From Clostridiales bacterium (lineage in GTDB: Bacteria > Bacillota > Clostridia > Saccharofermentanales > Saccharofermentanaceae), in contig JAFWMQ010000011.1 of the NCBI GenBank assembly GCA_017510605.1, positions 62,001-126,000 on the forward strand: a stretch of 64,000 nt of DNA. Reading direction: 5' to 3'. The position numbers and the translations under genes are program-made. The stretch's first letter is position 1. Every line of letters starts with the position of its first letter. Positions 25,117-33,338 of this stretch are shown piece by piece. The notes beneath the pieces were generated by a model. The model worked only from the letters and a program-made list of their open reading frames with translations, was not told where the DNA came from and searched no databases.

Positions 25117-25959
25117 TTAAGGATTGATTACCGTGAAGCTGTAGCCTGATACAACATCGTTATCCTCATAGATCGTCTTCTGCATCTGAAGAGCAGTAGA
25201 GAGGAGAAGTGTATAAGGTGAGAGCTTGCCGTCCAAAAGATCAACATCAGAACCGTAGCTGATAGCCTGAGCTTCATCGTCTGAGAGCAGCATATACTGG
25301 GAAACGAGGAAGAGTGATCTTACGCCTACATTCATATGAACAAGCTTGTTGTTGATCGAATATGTAGGAGTGGAGGTTGTGGATGAACTTGAAAGTCTGC
25401 TGCTGAAAGACAGACCCAAAGCTGATGTGGAACTTGTGGAACTGGTCTCTTCCTGAATGAAGAGAGGCTTTCCTTCGATACCAACCTTACCTACCTCATG
25501 GAAAAGCGCGATGATAATAGCGGATTCTTCATCGAGCTGAGGCATGATCGTATCCTTGATCCTTAATAACTGCTTTGTTACGGAAACACTTCTGATAAGA
25601 AGTCCCTTCTCGCAAGCGAGGGGGCCCTTGATCTCTGCAGGAGCCGTGAGCCAGGAAGTTCTGTTCTCAAGGAAATCAATAAAGTGATCGAACTCGGTCT
25701 TTCTCTTAACGATAGCAGCCTTGAGCTGTCCATAAAGAGTATCGACATTGTCCTTATTTACTTCAATCATCGGCATGATGCCGGCAACCTTATCTGATTT
25801 GCCTGTTGCTGCTGCTGAAACTGCTGCTGCCTGAGGTGTTACTACAACTGCATCATTTCCGCCTGCACTCTCATCTGCTGATGTAAATGTATACTTACAC
25901 TTAGGGCATCTGATAGCCTGATTTGCAATGACCATTCCGCAATCGGGACATTTCTTCAT
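25117..25959 (-). CDS. Zinc-ribbon protein with degenerate HD-phosphohydrolase domain
   Basis: A 280-residue protein. The N-terminal zinc ribbon has CPDCG (residues 3-7) and CPKC; an Ala/Val-rich linker leads to a domain resembling a family of small HD phosphohydrolases (landmarks TAPAEIKGPLACEKGLL and DEESAIIIALFHEVGKVG). In active relatives the segments read GGLxxHSLNV and LLHDLxK. Here the first His is Arg (LLIRSVSV), the HD pair is His-Glu, and the later metal ligands are not kept. A Ser/Thr-rich insertion follows (near STSSTSALG). I infer a catalytically dead regulatory or binding protein. ATG at 25959 is chosen because AGGAGGT lies 7 bases upstream; the GTG/ATA region above it is not needed. 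Confidence 0.72.
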   Translation of the reverse strand: MKKCPDCGMVIANQAIRCPKCKYTFTSADESAGGNDAVVVTPQAAAVSAAATGKSDKVAGIMPMIEVNKDNVDTLYGQLKAAIVKRKTEFDHFIDFLENRTSWLTAPAEIKGPLACEKGLLIRSVSVTKQLLRIKDTIMPQLDEESAIIIALFHEVGKVGIEGKPLFIQEETSSTSSTSALGLSFSSRLSSSSTTSTPTYSINNKLVHMNVGVRSLFLVSQYMLLSDDEAQAISYGSDVDLLDGKLSPYTLLLSTALQMQKTIYEDNDVVSGYSFTVINP

Positions 25960-26256
25960 ATTTGTGACCTCCTGTATCACGGATGTACAAATGAATCCGC
26001 AAAGATAATTACAATTTATTTTACAACTTGATTTTTACATAATCAATAAGAAAACAATTCTTTATGATAGGTTTTATTGTTATTTTTACTATCAAGAAAA
26101 TTTATTATTTAAAAAATGCCTCTTAATCAAAAAAAGACACTGACGAGGGGGTGTCAGTGTCTTAAGGAGGGTGTTATGAAGTAAGGAACAATTACTTTGA
26201 ACAACCATATCTTACCATGTCAATTGTTTACTTTAATATTCAAAAAAGGCAAAATA
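25960..26256. other. A/T-rich intergenic region between divergent genes
   Basis: About 300 bp. It contains the upstream region of the zinc-ribbon gene, a very A/T-rich stretch (26010-26120), an orphan minus-strand terminator (26129-26163) and an AAGGAGG followed by the three-codon frame ATGAAGTAA at 26176. Nothing else was seen. Confidence 0.6.
26129..26163 (-). terminator. Orphan intrinsic terminator facing upstream
   Basis: AAGACACTGAC / GTCAGTGTCTT form a perfect 11-bp stem around an 8-base loop. The T-tract (seven T) lies on the minus strand, but no minus-strand gene exists between here and 27878. Confidence 0.6.
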
Positions 26257-26556
26257 GTGGCAAAGATTTCTATTTGCGGGAGGGATTTGGGGTTGACGCT
26301 TGAAGGAAGACTCTTTGTCGCTAACAGGATGACCGAGATAAAAGAGGTTACCGTCGAGAGTGTGGATGCCTCTTATTCCAAGCGCCTGGAGGCTGCATTG
26401 ATAGAGCTTTGCAGACAACTTGATGTTCCCGTTCCCATGTGGATGAAGAAGAATACAAGGGAGTTTGCCGCCTTTGGGCAGACTATTTTTTTCCGCGAGC
26501 AATATACTGAAAATGTCAGATTCGACAGATTTCAGATCAGAGTATTAGAAGACTGA
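26257..26556 (+). CDS. Conserved small protein of unknown function
   Basis: A 99-residue, mixed-charge cytoplasmic protein opening MAKISICGRDLGLTLEGRLFV and ending DRFQIRVLED. It resembles uncharacterised proteins common in Clostridia that carry the block DVPVPMWMKKNTREFAAFGQTIFF. There are no membrane segments, cysteine clusters or nucleotide-binding motifs. I use GTG at 26257, since AAAGGC lies about 8 bases upstream and the protein then begins at the first well-formed strand; the alternative TTG at 26197 would add 20 hydrophobic, poorly fitting residues. The flavoprotein gene follows after 19 bases, so the two may form an operon. No function is proposed. Confidence 0.72.
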   Translation: MAKISICGRDLGLTLEGRLFVANRMTEIKEVTVESVDASYSKRLEAALIELCRQLDVPVPMWMKKNTREFAAFGQTIFFREQYTENVRFDRFQIRVLED

Positions 26557-26575
26557 TTTAACATACGGGGATCTA

Positions 26576-27823
26576 ATGAAGAAAAAGGTTGGAATCATCG
26601 GAGGCGGAGCGTCAGGGCTGTTTACGGCCTGCCTGCTTAAGAATCTTGCAAGCAGGAATGATGTTGAGGTTACGATCCTTGAGAAGAATCCTGTTCCCGG
26701 CAAAAAGCTCACTCTGACCGGTCACGGACGTTGTAATATTACTAACCGCAAGCCTGCTTCCGAGCTTAAGAACGGCTATCACGAGGCCGGCAATTTCCTT
26801 TATCCGGCACTAAAAGAGTTCGGTCCTGATGATACGATTGCTTTTTTCGAGAATGAATTGGGATTTAAGACCAAGGAAGAGGACAACAACCGTATATTTC
26901 CCGTATGCGACAGCGCGGTAAAGGTAAGAGATGCAATAGTATCCTACATATCAGACAGCACTGACATAATATGCGGTATAAATGTTCTGGGCATAAAAAA
27001 AGAAAATGATTTCGAGGTCAGCACATCAAAAGGGAAGTATAACTTCGATTATCTGGTTCTGGCATGCGGCGGAAGCTCATTTCCCCAGACCGGTTCTGCA
27101 GGAGATTCTTATAAGTTTGCCAAAGGCTTCGGGCATACAGTCATTCAGGCCCAAGCTGCTCTTGCATCTGTAAATGCAGATGAAAGATCAGCAAAACTGA
27201 CAGGGAACCTGAGCGGGGTTTCGTTAACGGCAAATGTTTCTGTTTATTGTAATGACCGGAAAACAGCTTCTTTTTGCGGTGAGATGATGTTTACTGACTT
27301 CGGACTGACAGGGCCTGCGGTCATGGAATTATCCAGGGAGATCCCCGGGGATATATCCGGTATGAGCGTTTGGATCGAGCTGGATCTTATTCCTTCCTTA
27401 AGCGATGAGGAATTCGATCTTGCTTTCCAGGATCTGATAAGGGATCATCCGGATTCGAAGATCACAACACTTCTGTCGGGATATATTCCGGCCTCTGTTG
27501 CCCTTGAGGTTGCTTCTCTGGCAGGGATATCCGGTCTTTATGCTCAAAGCTTTACCAGGGAAAACAGGAAAAAGGCTGTAAGAGAAATAAAGCATCTTAA
27601 GATCGGCATAGATCAACTGCCTTCTTTGGAGAAAGCTTACGTTACCAGGGGCGGAGTATCCCTGAAAGAGATCGACAGAAAGACTTTCGGGTCAAAACTT
27701 ATATCAGGATTGTATATTACAGGAGAAGCCGTTGATATTGACGGTGTAAGCGGAGGATATAATCTTCAGGCCTGTATGAGTGAAGCATATCTGGTGACTA
27801 AAGACATACTGGGATTGAAATAA
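26576..27823 (+). CDS. BaiN/YhiN-family FAD-dependent oxidoreductase
   Basis: A 415-residue flavoprotein of the HI0933/BaiN family. The dinucleotide-binding fold is at the very N-terminus (VGIIGGGASGLFTACLL), followed by the family signature PGKKLTLTGHGRCNITN and later by LACGGSSFPQTGSAGDSYKFA and GEAVDIDGVSGGYNLQ near the C-terminus. Members are cytoplasmic flavoproteins; one is involved in bile acid reduction, others are of unknown role, so the substrate remains open. The length is normal. It lies 19 bases after a small conserved gene and is followed by a hairpin terminator shared with the convergent divIC gene. Confidence 0.93.
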   Translation: MKKKVGIIGGGASGLFTACLLKNLASRNDVEVTILEKNPVPGKKLTLTGHGRCNITNRKPASELKNGYHEAGNFLYPALKEFGPDDTIAFFENELGFKTKEEDNNRIFPVCDSAVKVRDAIVSYISDSTDIICGINVLGIKKENDFEVSTSKGKYNFDYLVLACGGSSFPQTGSAGDSYKFAKGFGHTVIQAQAALASVNADERSAKLTGNLSGVSLTANVSVYCNDRKTASFCGEMMFTDFGLTGPAVMELSREIPGDISGMSVWIELDLIPSLSDEEFDLAFQDLIRDHPDSKITTLLSGYIPASVALEVASLAGISGLYAQSFTRENRKKAVREIKHLKIGIDQLPSLEKAYVTRGGVSLKEIDRKTFGSKLISGLYITGEAVDIDGVSGGYNLQACMSEAYLVTKDILGLK

Positions 27824-27847
27824 AGGGCTGTCCCGAAAGACAGCCCT
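27824..27847. terminator. Bidirectional terminator between convergent genes
   Basis: AGGGCTGTC pairs with GACAGCCCT (9 pairs, 6-base loop). On the minus strand it is followed by TTATTTC, on the plus strand by a weaker A/T-rich tail. Confidence 0.62.
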
Positions 27848-27877
27848 GAATAATAAATGTATTTATTGGTAATAAGA

Positions 27878-28207
27878 TCAGTTGTATTTATCTCCTGAGA
27901 CTCTGAAGATAACTTCACCCGGATAGACCATATCCAGCTGTGATCTTGCAACGCTCTCTACATAAGCATCATCTTTACCGAATTCTTCCTGTGCTCTTAT
28001 CTGCTTGAGTTTATCTGATAATTCTTCAGACTGGGCGATAAGGGCGGAATTCTCTTCTTTGAGACGTTCTTTTTGTTTATGGATATTAGCATACTTGGTA
28101 ATACAGAGGATCCCGACAAATACACAGCAAATGAAGATCATCGCCGTCAAAAAAGAAATTCCGCCTGTTTTACGTCTGACTTTCCGCAAGAAGATATTCC
28201 TCGCCAA
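27878..28207 (-). CDS. divIC: Septum formation initiator, DivIC/FtsB-like
   Basis: A 109-residue bitopic membrane protein with a short basic cytoplasmic start, one membrane segment (about residues 18-38) and an extracellular coiled coil (HKQKERLKEENSALIAQSEELSDKLKQ). The end carries the family block YVESVARSQLDMVYPGEVIFRV. In Bacillus DivIC joins FtsL and DivIB in the divisome and supports septal wall synthesis. It follows the rqcP gene, the same order as yabO (rqcP)-yabP-yabQ-divIC of Bacillus, with yabP and yabQ missing, as expected in part of the clostridia. A GC-rich hairpin (28232-28266) separates the two genes. Confidence 0.86.
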   Translation of the reverse strand: MARNIFLRKVRRKTGGISFLTAMIFICCVFVGILCITKYANIHKQKERLKEENSALIAQSEELSDKLKQIRAQEEFGKDDAYVESVARSQLDMVYPGEVIFRVSGDKYN

Positions 28208-28231
28208 TATAGAGATATAAATAATTATTAC

Positions 28232-28266
28232 TTAACCCCAGGTGATAAACAACAACCCGGGGTTAA
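28232..28266 (-). other. Inverted repeat between rqcP and divIC
   Basis: TTAACCCC (28232-28239) and GGGGTTAA (28259-28266) can form an 8-bp stem around a 19-base loop. The tail on the minus strand is A/T-rich without a T run. It could be an attenuator or an mRNA-stabilising hairpin. Confidence 0.4.
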
Positions 28267-28301
28267 ACTTAAAGTACTTGTAATATTTCTTTAGAATGGA
28301 G

Positions 28302-28544
28302 TTATTCAAGAAGCTCGTACATCGAAGCAGCGTCCTCTTTCCTTACTGTCTCGGGGAGGGAAGTGACCTTGAATCTGACTTCACCGCTTCCGAAAAGAAT
28401 GCTTACTTCATCCCCGACCTTAAGCTTTACCGAGGGCTTTGCAGGTTTTCCGTTCACGGTAACTCTGCCAGCCTGACACACATCGTTGGCAACGGTTCTG
28501 CGTTTGATAACTCTCGATAACTTGAGGAATTTATCAAGTCTCAT
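28302..28544 (-). CDS. rqcP: S4-domain RNA-binding protein RqcP (YabO/Hsp15 family)
   Basis: An 80-residue S4 RNA-binding protein: MRLDKFLKLSRVIKRRTVANDVC is the typical opening and AGRVTVNGKPAKPSVKLKVGDEV the S4 core. Bacterial RqcP works with RqcH on stalled 50S subunits to add alanine tails in ribosome quality control. It overlaps the end of recR by 11 bases, so the two are translated from one mRNA. The call rests on the S4 core, size and the divIC neighbourhood. Confidence 0.87.
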   Translation of the reverse strand: MRLDKFLKLSRVIKRRTVANDVCQAGRVTVNGKPAKPSVKLKVGDEVSILFGSGEVRFKVTSLPETVRKEDAASMYELLE

Positions 28545-29157
28545 TACTTTCTCCCGTAAGCATTACTCTGCCCTTCAGTGCGGAGAGAAGAGTAAGGTCA
28601 TCAGCATATTCTATATCGGATCCCATCGGCAATCCTGATGCAAGCCTCGATACTTTTATGCCTGAAGGTCCGAGCATCCTTGAAAGATAAAGTGCGGTTG
28701 CATTTCCCTCAGCAGTCTGATTGGTTGCAACGATCACTTCGGATATCTCAGGGTGATCGGCAAGCCTTTTGATCAGATCAGGGATGGTAGTGTCAGAAAT
28801 GCTCATGGATTTCATCGGATTGAATACTCCGTGAAGAACATGATAAAGTCCCTTATACTCATGTGCCCGTTCGAATGTTGACACATCCCTCGGAGATTCC
28901 ACAACAAGTACCGTTGTCTTATCTCTCAGCGGATCGGAGCAGATAGGGCAGGGATCCGAATCAGTAAAATTCGAACAGCAGGAGCACCTTTTAGTGGATT
29001 TTCTTGCTGTAACTATAGCGGATGTCAATGCTTCGGCATCCTTATCATCCATAGCTAGGATGTAGAATGCCAAACGCTGCGCAGACTTGCCTCCTATTCC
29101 GGGGAGGCTGCTTAACTGCGCTATGAGATTCTGTATTGAAGGTGAATATCTTGCCAT
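28534..29157 (-). CDS. recR: Recombination mediator protein RecR
   Basis: A 207-residue DNA repair protein that works with RecO to load RecA on gapped DNA. The helix-hairpin-helix region lies at the N-terminus (LSSLPGIGGKSAQRLAFYIL), followed by the zinc finger CSCCSNFTDSDPCPIC and a Toprim domain (VLVVESPRDVSTFE and LASGLPMGSDIEYADDLTL). Length is close to the 198-200 residues of the family. It lies directly after ybaB with 2 bases between them, and overlaps rqcP. The order dnaX-ybaB-recR is a classic bacterial replication-repair operon. Confidence 0.97.
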   Translation of the reverse strand: MARYSPSIQNLIAQLSSLPGIGGKSAQRLAFYILAMDDKDAEALTSAIVTARKSTKRCSCCSNFTDSDPCPICSDPLRDKTTVLVVESPRDVSTFERAHEYKGLYHVLHGVFNPMKSMSISDTTIPDLIKRLADHPEISEVIVATNQTAEGNATALYLSRMLGPSGIKVSRLASGLPMGSDIEYADDLTLLSALKGRVMLTGESNET

Positions 29158-29159
29158 TA

Positions 29160-29504
29160 TCAGAATGGAAGCTTCATGTTCATGCCGCCTGTGATGGCAT
29201 TGATGCGTTCCTGATTGATCTGATCGATCTGCTGCATTGCATTATTGAGCGCTGCAAGGATAAGATCCTGGAGGCCCTCGATATCATCGGGATCTACTGC
29301 CTCTTTATCGATCTGAACATCTAAGAATTTGTGATCGCCGTTAACTACGATCTTTACCATCTCACCGCCGGCTGTGCCTGTGAACTGCATTTCACGGATC
29401 TCGGCCTGAGCCATTTCCATCTGTCTTTGGATCTTCTGAGCCTGGGCTACTACCTGGTTCATATTGCCGCCCATACCCATTCCGCCACGATATCCTTTTG
29501 CCAT
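29160..29504 (-). CDS. ebfC: YbaB/EbfC-family nucleoid-associated protein
   Basis: A 114-residue DNA-binding protein of the YbaB/EbfC family. A Gly/Met-rich N-terminus (GGMGMGGNMNQVVAQAQKIQRQM) leads into the family core (EIREMQFTGTAGGEMVKIVVNGDHKF), and the dimerisation helices follow (DPDDIEGLQDLILAALNNAMQQID). It forms dimers that bind DNA with little sequence preference. It lies between dnaX and recR in the standard order, with AGGTAATAAAA-type spacing before the ATG. Confidence 0.95.
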   Translation of the reverse strand: MAKGYRGGMGMGGNMNQVVAQAQKIQRQMEMAQAEIREMQFTGTAGGEMVKIVVNGDHKFLDVQIDKEAVDPDDIEGLQDLILAALNNAMQQIDQINQERINAITGGMNMKLPF

Positions 29505-29538
29505 TTTTATTACCTCCGAAATATTCTTGATCTATATA

Positions 29539-31833
29539 TTATTCACCAAAATGCACGTCTGTAGGAACACCCATATTCCTGGAACGTTCATTAAGATCAT
29601 CCAGCTTCTTTTCCAGACTGTCAGTGTGGTTCTTTTCCATCTGCTTGGAATATTGGGACGTTGTGCAAAGATAGAGATGTTCTGCGCCGAACTCATCTTT
29701 GATACCAACGGAGAGTTGTCTGAAAGTCTGGGATTTTTTCAGGTTGGAAAGCAGCTTCGTATCCTTGTCATCGAAAACGATATAAGCCGAATCACCATCC
29801 TTCTTTAGATTTGTGTGCTCAAGTATTAGTGCGATGTTGTCGTTGTTTCCCTTGAGATTGGAAGTGATATTGTTCCATCTGACTGCAATATCGGCATCCT
29901 CTCCTGTGAAGGAAGGAGCCCTGACTGAATCTCTGGATCTTCCATCCACGATAAGACCGCTCTTGTCAGCCTGCTCAACCAGTTGTGAACGCGGCTTGGA
30001 AGGAACTGCCGGCTCCTCTGTGTAAGCAGGTTCATCGTTTTCCTCTTCCTTTGTAAGGTCATCTAGAAATGATGATGAAAGACCGGAGAAGATCCCCTGT
30101 GAAGATACAGAAGGGGTGTCTTCAAAAGTGAATCCGGATGAGTCTGATGATCCCTCTGATTCATCCAGCCCGAAGCTCAGCTGCTTCTCGGGTTCCTCGG
30201 GAATATATGAAAAGATTGAAGGCTCCGCATGATCATTAAATGATTCGTCACCCGGGATGATCACATCATCGGGATCCTGATCGTCATCTTCTTCGGTTTC
30301 TTCAGGAACAGGTTCACTGATACTGTTGTTTAGGAATGAGAAGAAGGAATTCTGAGGTGCCGGTTCTTCGGTCTTTTTTGCTGTATCAGAAGAAAGCGGC
30401 TCAGCTTTCTCCTCTTCTTTATCTTCTGTGTTTTTATCTTTTATCTGGGCGGCAAATAAAGATGAAGCCGAAGGCTTCGGCCTGTACGGTTCCGGTGTAG
30501 AAGAAGGCTGCGGCTTATAGGGCGCCGGGGCAGCGGAAGGCTTGGGCCTGTAAGGCTCAGGTGCCTTAAATGCAGGCTTTGTATCTGAAGTCTCTTCAGC
30601 TTCAGAAAGCTTTTCCTCCTCACCGGTGATGATATCTTCTGTTGTGGTCTTTGGCTCATCCAATACTAACGAGGATGCTTTTTCTGCCTGTTTCTTCTCA
30701 AAGTCAGGAATAACGATGGGAGTAACAGGGAGTGATGATTTCCTTCCGCAAAGACGCATTAACATAAGCTCAAAGCTCGTGGAAATATCAGGAGACTTGC
30801 GAAGTTCCGCATATTCTTTTGACAGATAGCTGATATATCCGGTCAGAGTATCGGCACTGACCTTTGCGGCAGTCTGATACATATCCTTGATCGTCTCTTT
30901 AGGATAAGGAAGATAAATGATCGGATCAGCTTTAACTCTGATAATAAGAAGATCTCTGAAATAAGCAGCCAGATCCAGAGTGAACCTGACCTGGTTCTTG
31001 CCTGAACCGTTCAGGATCTCACAAAGATCAATGAGTTCGTCGAAGCGTGCATCGATAAGACAATTAGCCATCTTGAAGATGAATGCACTGTCAACCGTGC
31101 CAGTGATCCGTTCCACATCCTGGGAACTGATCTCGTTATTATTACCTGATATAGCGGAGATCTGATCGAGCAGCGACAGTGCGTCTCTAAGGGCTCCGTC
31201 AGATCTTGAAGCGATGAGACGAAGCGCATCATCAGATGCCCTGATGCCTGATTTGCCGCATACTTCCCTTAATCTTCCCGAGATAAGGTCTATAGGGATC
31301 CTCTTGAAGTCATATCTTTGACAGCGGGAGATTATAGTAGCAGGGATCTTGTCCGATTCTGTGGTCGCGAAAAGAAAGATAACATGCTTCGGAGGTTCTT
31401 CTATGGTCTTAAGAAGAGCATTGAATGCGCCCTTCGAGAGCATATGGACCTCGTCGATAATATAGACCTTATATTTTGTTCTGGTAGGAGCGAAATTGAC
31501 CTCCTGAAGAATCGGTCTTATATCGTCAACGCCGTTGTTCGAAGCGGCGTCCATTTCAGTAACGTCAAGGATGGAACCGTCAAGTATTCCCTTACAGGTC
31601 GGGCACTCGTTGCAGGGATTGCCGTTAACAGGGTGCTCGCAGTTTACGCTGCGCGCGAAAATCTTTGCGATCGTAGTCTTGCCTGTACCGTGCTGGCCGC
31701 AGAAAAGATAGGCATGGGCAAGTTTATTTGCCACTACCGATTGCCTTAGAGCAGTTACAGCGGCTTCCTGTCCGACAACATCGTCAAATGTAAGTGGTCT
31801 GTACTGTCTGTAGAGAACGATATGATCTTCCAT
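29539..31833 (-). CDS. dnaX: DNA polymerase III subunits gamma/tau
   Basis: A 764-residue clamp-loader ATPase. The AAA+ domain has Walker A FCGQHGTGKTTIAKI, Walker B VYIIDEVHMLSKGAFNALLKTIEEPP, zinc-binding cysteines (CEHPVNGNPCNECPTC) and sensor 1 FLFATTESDKIPATIISRCQ. A lid and collar region extends to about residue 350. A long Pro/Ser/Glu-rich linker (about 380-620) with repeats of the type PEPYRPKPSA follows, and a conserved C-terminal domain ends the protein. It loads sliding clamps and, through the tau end, contacts helicase and polymerase. The SRP RNA gene lies just upstream, as in Bacillus. No frameshift signal was identified. Confidence 0.97.
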   Translation of the reverse strand: MEDHIVLYRQYRPLTFDDVVGQEAAVTALRQSVVANKLAHAYLFCGQHGTGKTTIAKIFARSVNCEHPVNGNPCNECPTCKGILDGSILDVTEMDAASNNGVDDIRPILQEVNFAPTRTKYKVYIIDEVHMLSKGAFNALLKTIEEPPKHVIFLFATTESDKIPATIISRCQRYDFKRIPIDLISGRLREVCGKSGIRASDDALRLIASRSDGALRDALSLLDQISAISGNNNEISSQDVERITGTVDSAFIFKMANCLIDARFDELIDLCEILNGSGKNQVRFTLDLAAYFRDLLIIRVKADPIIYLPYPKETIKDMYQTAAKVSADTLTGYISYLSKEYAELRKSPDISTSFELMLMRLCGRKSSLPVTPIVIPDFEKKQAEKASSLVLDEPKTTTEDIITGEEEKLSEAEETSDTKPAFKAPEPYRPKPSAAPAPYKPQPSSTPEPYRPKPSASSLFAAQIKDKNTEDKEEEKAEPLSSDTAKKTEEPAPQNSFFSFLNNSISEPVPEETEEDDDQDPDDVIIPGDESFNDHAEPSIFSYIPEEPEKQLSFGLDESEGSSDSSGFTFEDTPSVSSQGIFSGLSSSFLDDLTKEEENDEPAYTEEPAVPSKPRSQLVEQADKSGLIVDGRSRDSVRAPSFTGEDADIAVRWNNITSNLKGNNDNIALILEHTNLKKDGDSAYIVFDDKDTKLLSNLKKSQTFRQLSVGIKDEFGAEHLYLCTTSQYSKQMEKNHTDSLEKKLDDLNERSRNMGVPTDVHFGE

Positions 31834-31869
31834 TGTTAATTCCTTAAAACTGATTCAAAGAATCTGAAT

Positions 31870-32021
31870 AAAAAAGTCCGTCCCGCCCGAACTGCCGTCG
31901 GTAAGGCTTGACCCGCGGCGCACTCCGTAAACCGCTTACTGCTGCTTCCTTCCGGACCTGACAGGGTTCACAGCCCGAAATCGCACGGGACCTTGGCCGG
32001 CGGCAGACCGCGCGGGACGAA
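31870..32021 (-). ncRNA. ffs: Signal recognition particle RNA, small bacterial type
   Basis: The minus strand contains the conserved Ffh-binding hairpin GTCAGGTCCGGAAGGAAGCAG at about 31946-31965 and the opposing bulge strand. The ends pair (CGTCCCGC near 32018 with GCGGGACG near 31880) to close a rod-like RNA of about 145 nt. A run of six T follows (31875-31870), which would terminate it. It binds Ffh and directs membrane proteins to the translocon. Its place just upstream of dnaX is the usual one. It is shorter than the Alu-containing type of Bacillus; exact ends are estimated. Confidence 0.9.
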
Positions 32022-32041
32022 CTAACTGATTACTAAGGGAG

Positions 32042-32047
32042 ATTATA
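32042..32047 (-). promoter_or_regulatory. Probable -10 box of the SRP RNA gene
   Basis: TATAAT on the minus strand about 20 bases before the mature 5' end. The -35 region is weak (TTGAAG with a 21-base spacer). Confidence 0.42.
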
Positions 32048-32087
32048 TCATAAAAGAATCACGGAACACTTCAATTATTGGGACAAC

Positions 32088-33332
32088 TTATGAGTAACAT
32101 GCCTCGACATATTTCTGGGTATAGCCCCCGAGTGTTGCTATAGCCGTGCCCGCAGAGTCAGGGGAGGCAGATTCGACATAGATGACCAGAGCAATGGGTT
32201 CCTGGTAATCGAGAATAGCGCATTCCAGATATGCCCCTCTTCCTGTATTGCGTCCGAGCACGTGAAGGATCCTGGTGCCGGGTGGGAAAGCAGCGCTCAG
32301 AGGTGATTCTGCTTCATTGTGCGCCATATCATTTATCAGACGCTGGTTTACCTGGGGAGTATTGGTGAACTGCCTGTACAGGTAATAGATGTAGTTTCCC
32401 ATGTCATAGCAGGAGATCGTGCCGGGAGCACGGAATTCCAGACCGCGGTAATCGGTATAGATGACCGAATCGTTGTATGAGATGTAGTTGCTTATTTCAT
32501 CAACTGCCTGGATCGCTTTCTCAAGTCCTCCCAATTCCTCGATTATGTAATTGAGAGCAACGCTGTCATTTTTGACGATCGCGTAATTCAGGAGCGTTCT
32601 CATATAGAATTGTTTACCGTAACTGTACGTTCTTGCTATGTAGGACGAATTACGGGCTCCGCCGTAGTTCTCATCGAATGTTACCTTTTTCGACAACGGG
32701 CCGGTTACTCCGGCGATACTGTCGTAATAAACGATCTCCAGAGGAATTGCCATAGCGCCTGACGGAACGACCGGATCAAGCTCATCGACACCCAGACGTT
32801 CCCCGGATGTGAGTGAGATAAATTCATAACAGATCCTCATCTCAGGGTGCTTGATCTGGTAAGCAACGACTTTTTCCTTGAGTTCATCCATGTAGACTGC
32901 GCGTTCCTGATACGTTGCCGTCTGGATGTTCGCAGGCTTGAAGCTGAAGTCCCTGTCCTCAGTAAAAGGATCGGGAGAATCGTTTTGCGATGTATGTGCC
33001 GTTTCTTCCGGCGACAATGTCGGGGTTGGCGTCGCAGCGAGAATGGCGTGCGGCAACGTGGTAGTCGCAGTAGTTGTCGCCTCGGTCGTTGTTTCAGTCG
33101 TGGTATGAACCGGTCTTTGATATGCGGAATATTCGGTTGTAGTACTGGTTGCCGCTCCGACAAGTCCGGGATACATTAAACGGTATTTTTCCTGAGCTGA
33201 AGCTATTGAACTTATAAATATGACCGCGAAAGTCAGAACGACGAGTGCAGCGATGATTATAAGAGTACGCTTTTTACGGGATGATTTTATCCCTTCAGCT
33301 TTTTTCAGAAATGTCGGATTCGGCCGCTTCAT
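32088..33332 (-). CDS. Exported beta-lactamase/PBP-fold protein lacking the active-site lysine
   Basis: A 414-residue protein with a basic N-terminus, one membrane segment (about residues 22-44), a Thr/Ser/Pro-rich linker (about 60-125, many ETTTEATTT-like runs) and a class-A beta-lactamase-like serine hydrolase domain. The fold landmarks are GERLGVDELDPVVPSGAMAIPLEIVYYD, VKNDSVALNYIIEELGG and RILHVLGRNTGRGAYLECAIL. The nucleophile motif SxxK reads SGAM, the SDN motif is altered, and KTG is only NTG. It is therefore probably not a working hydrolase. It lies outside the membrane and could bind peptidoglycan. It starts 3 bases before the fhs stop on the same strand and may be cotranscribed with fhs. 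Confidence 0.78.
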   Translation of the reverse strand: MKRPNPTFLKKAEGIKSSRKKRTLIIIAALVVLTFAVIFISSIASAQEKYRLMYPGLVGAATSTTTEYSAYQRPVHTTTETTTEATTTATTTLPHAILAATPTPTLSPEETAHTSQNDSPDPFTEDRDFSFKPANIQTATYQERAVYMDELKEKVVAYQIKHPEMRICYEFISLTSGERLGVDELDPVVPSGAMAIPLEIVYYDSIAGVTGPLSKKVTFDENYGGARNSSYIARTYSYGKQFYMRTLLNYAIVKNDSVALNYIIEELGGLEKAIQAVDEISNYISYNDSVIYTDYRGLEFRAPGTISCYDMGNYIYYLYRQFTNTPQVNQRLINDMAHNEAESPLSAAFPPGTRILHVLGRNTGRGAYLECAILDYQEPIALVIYVESASPDSAGTAIATLGGYTQKYVEACYS

Positions 33333-33338
33333 TATGGA

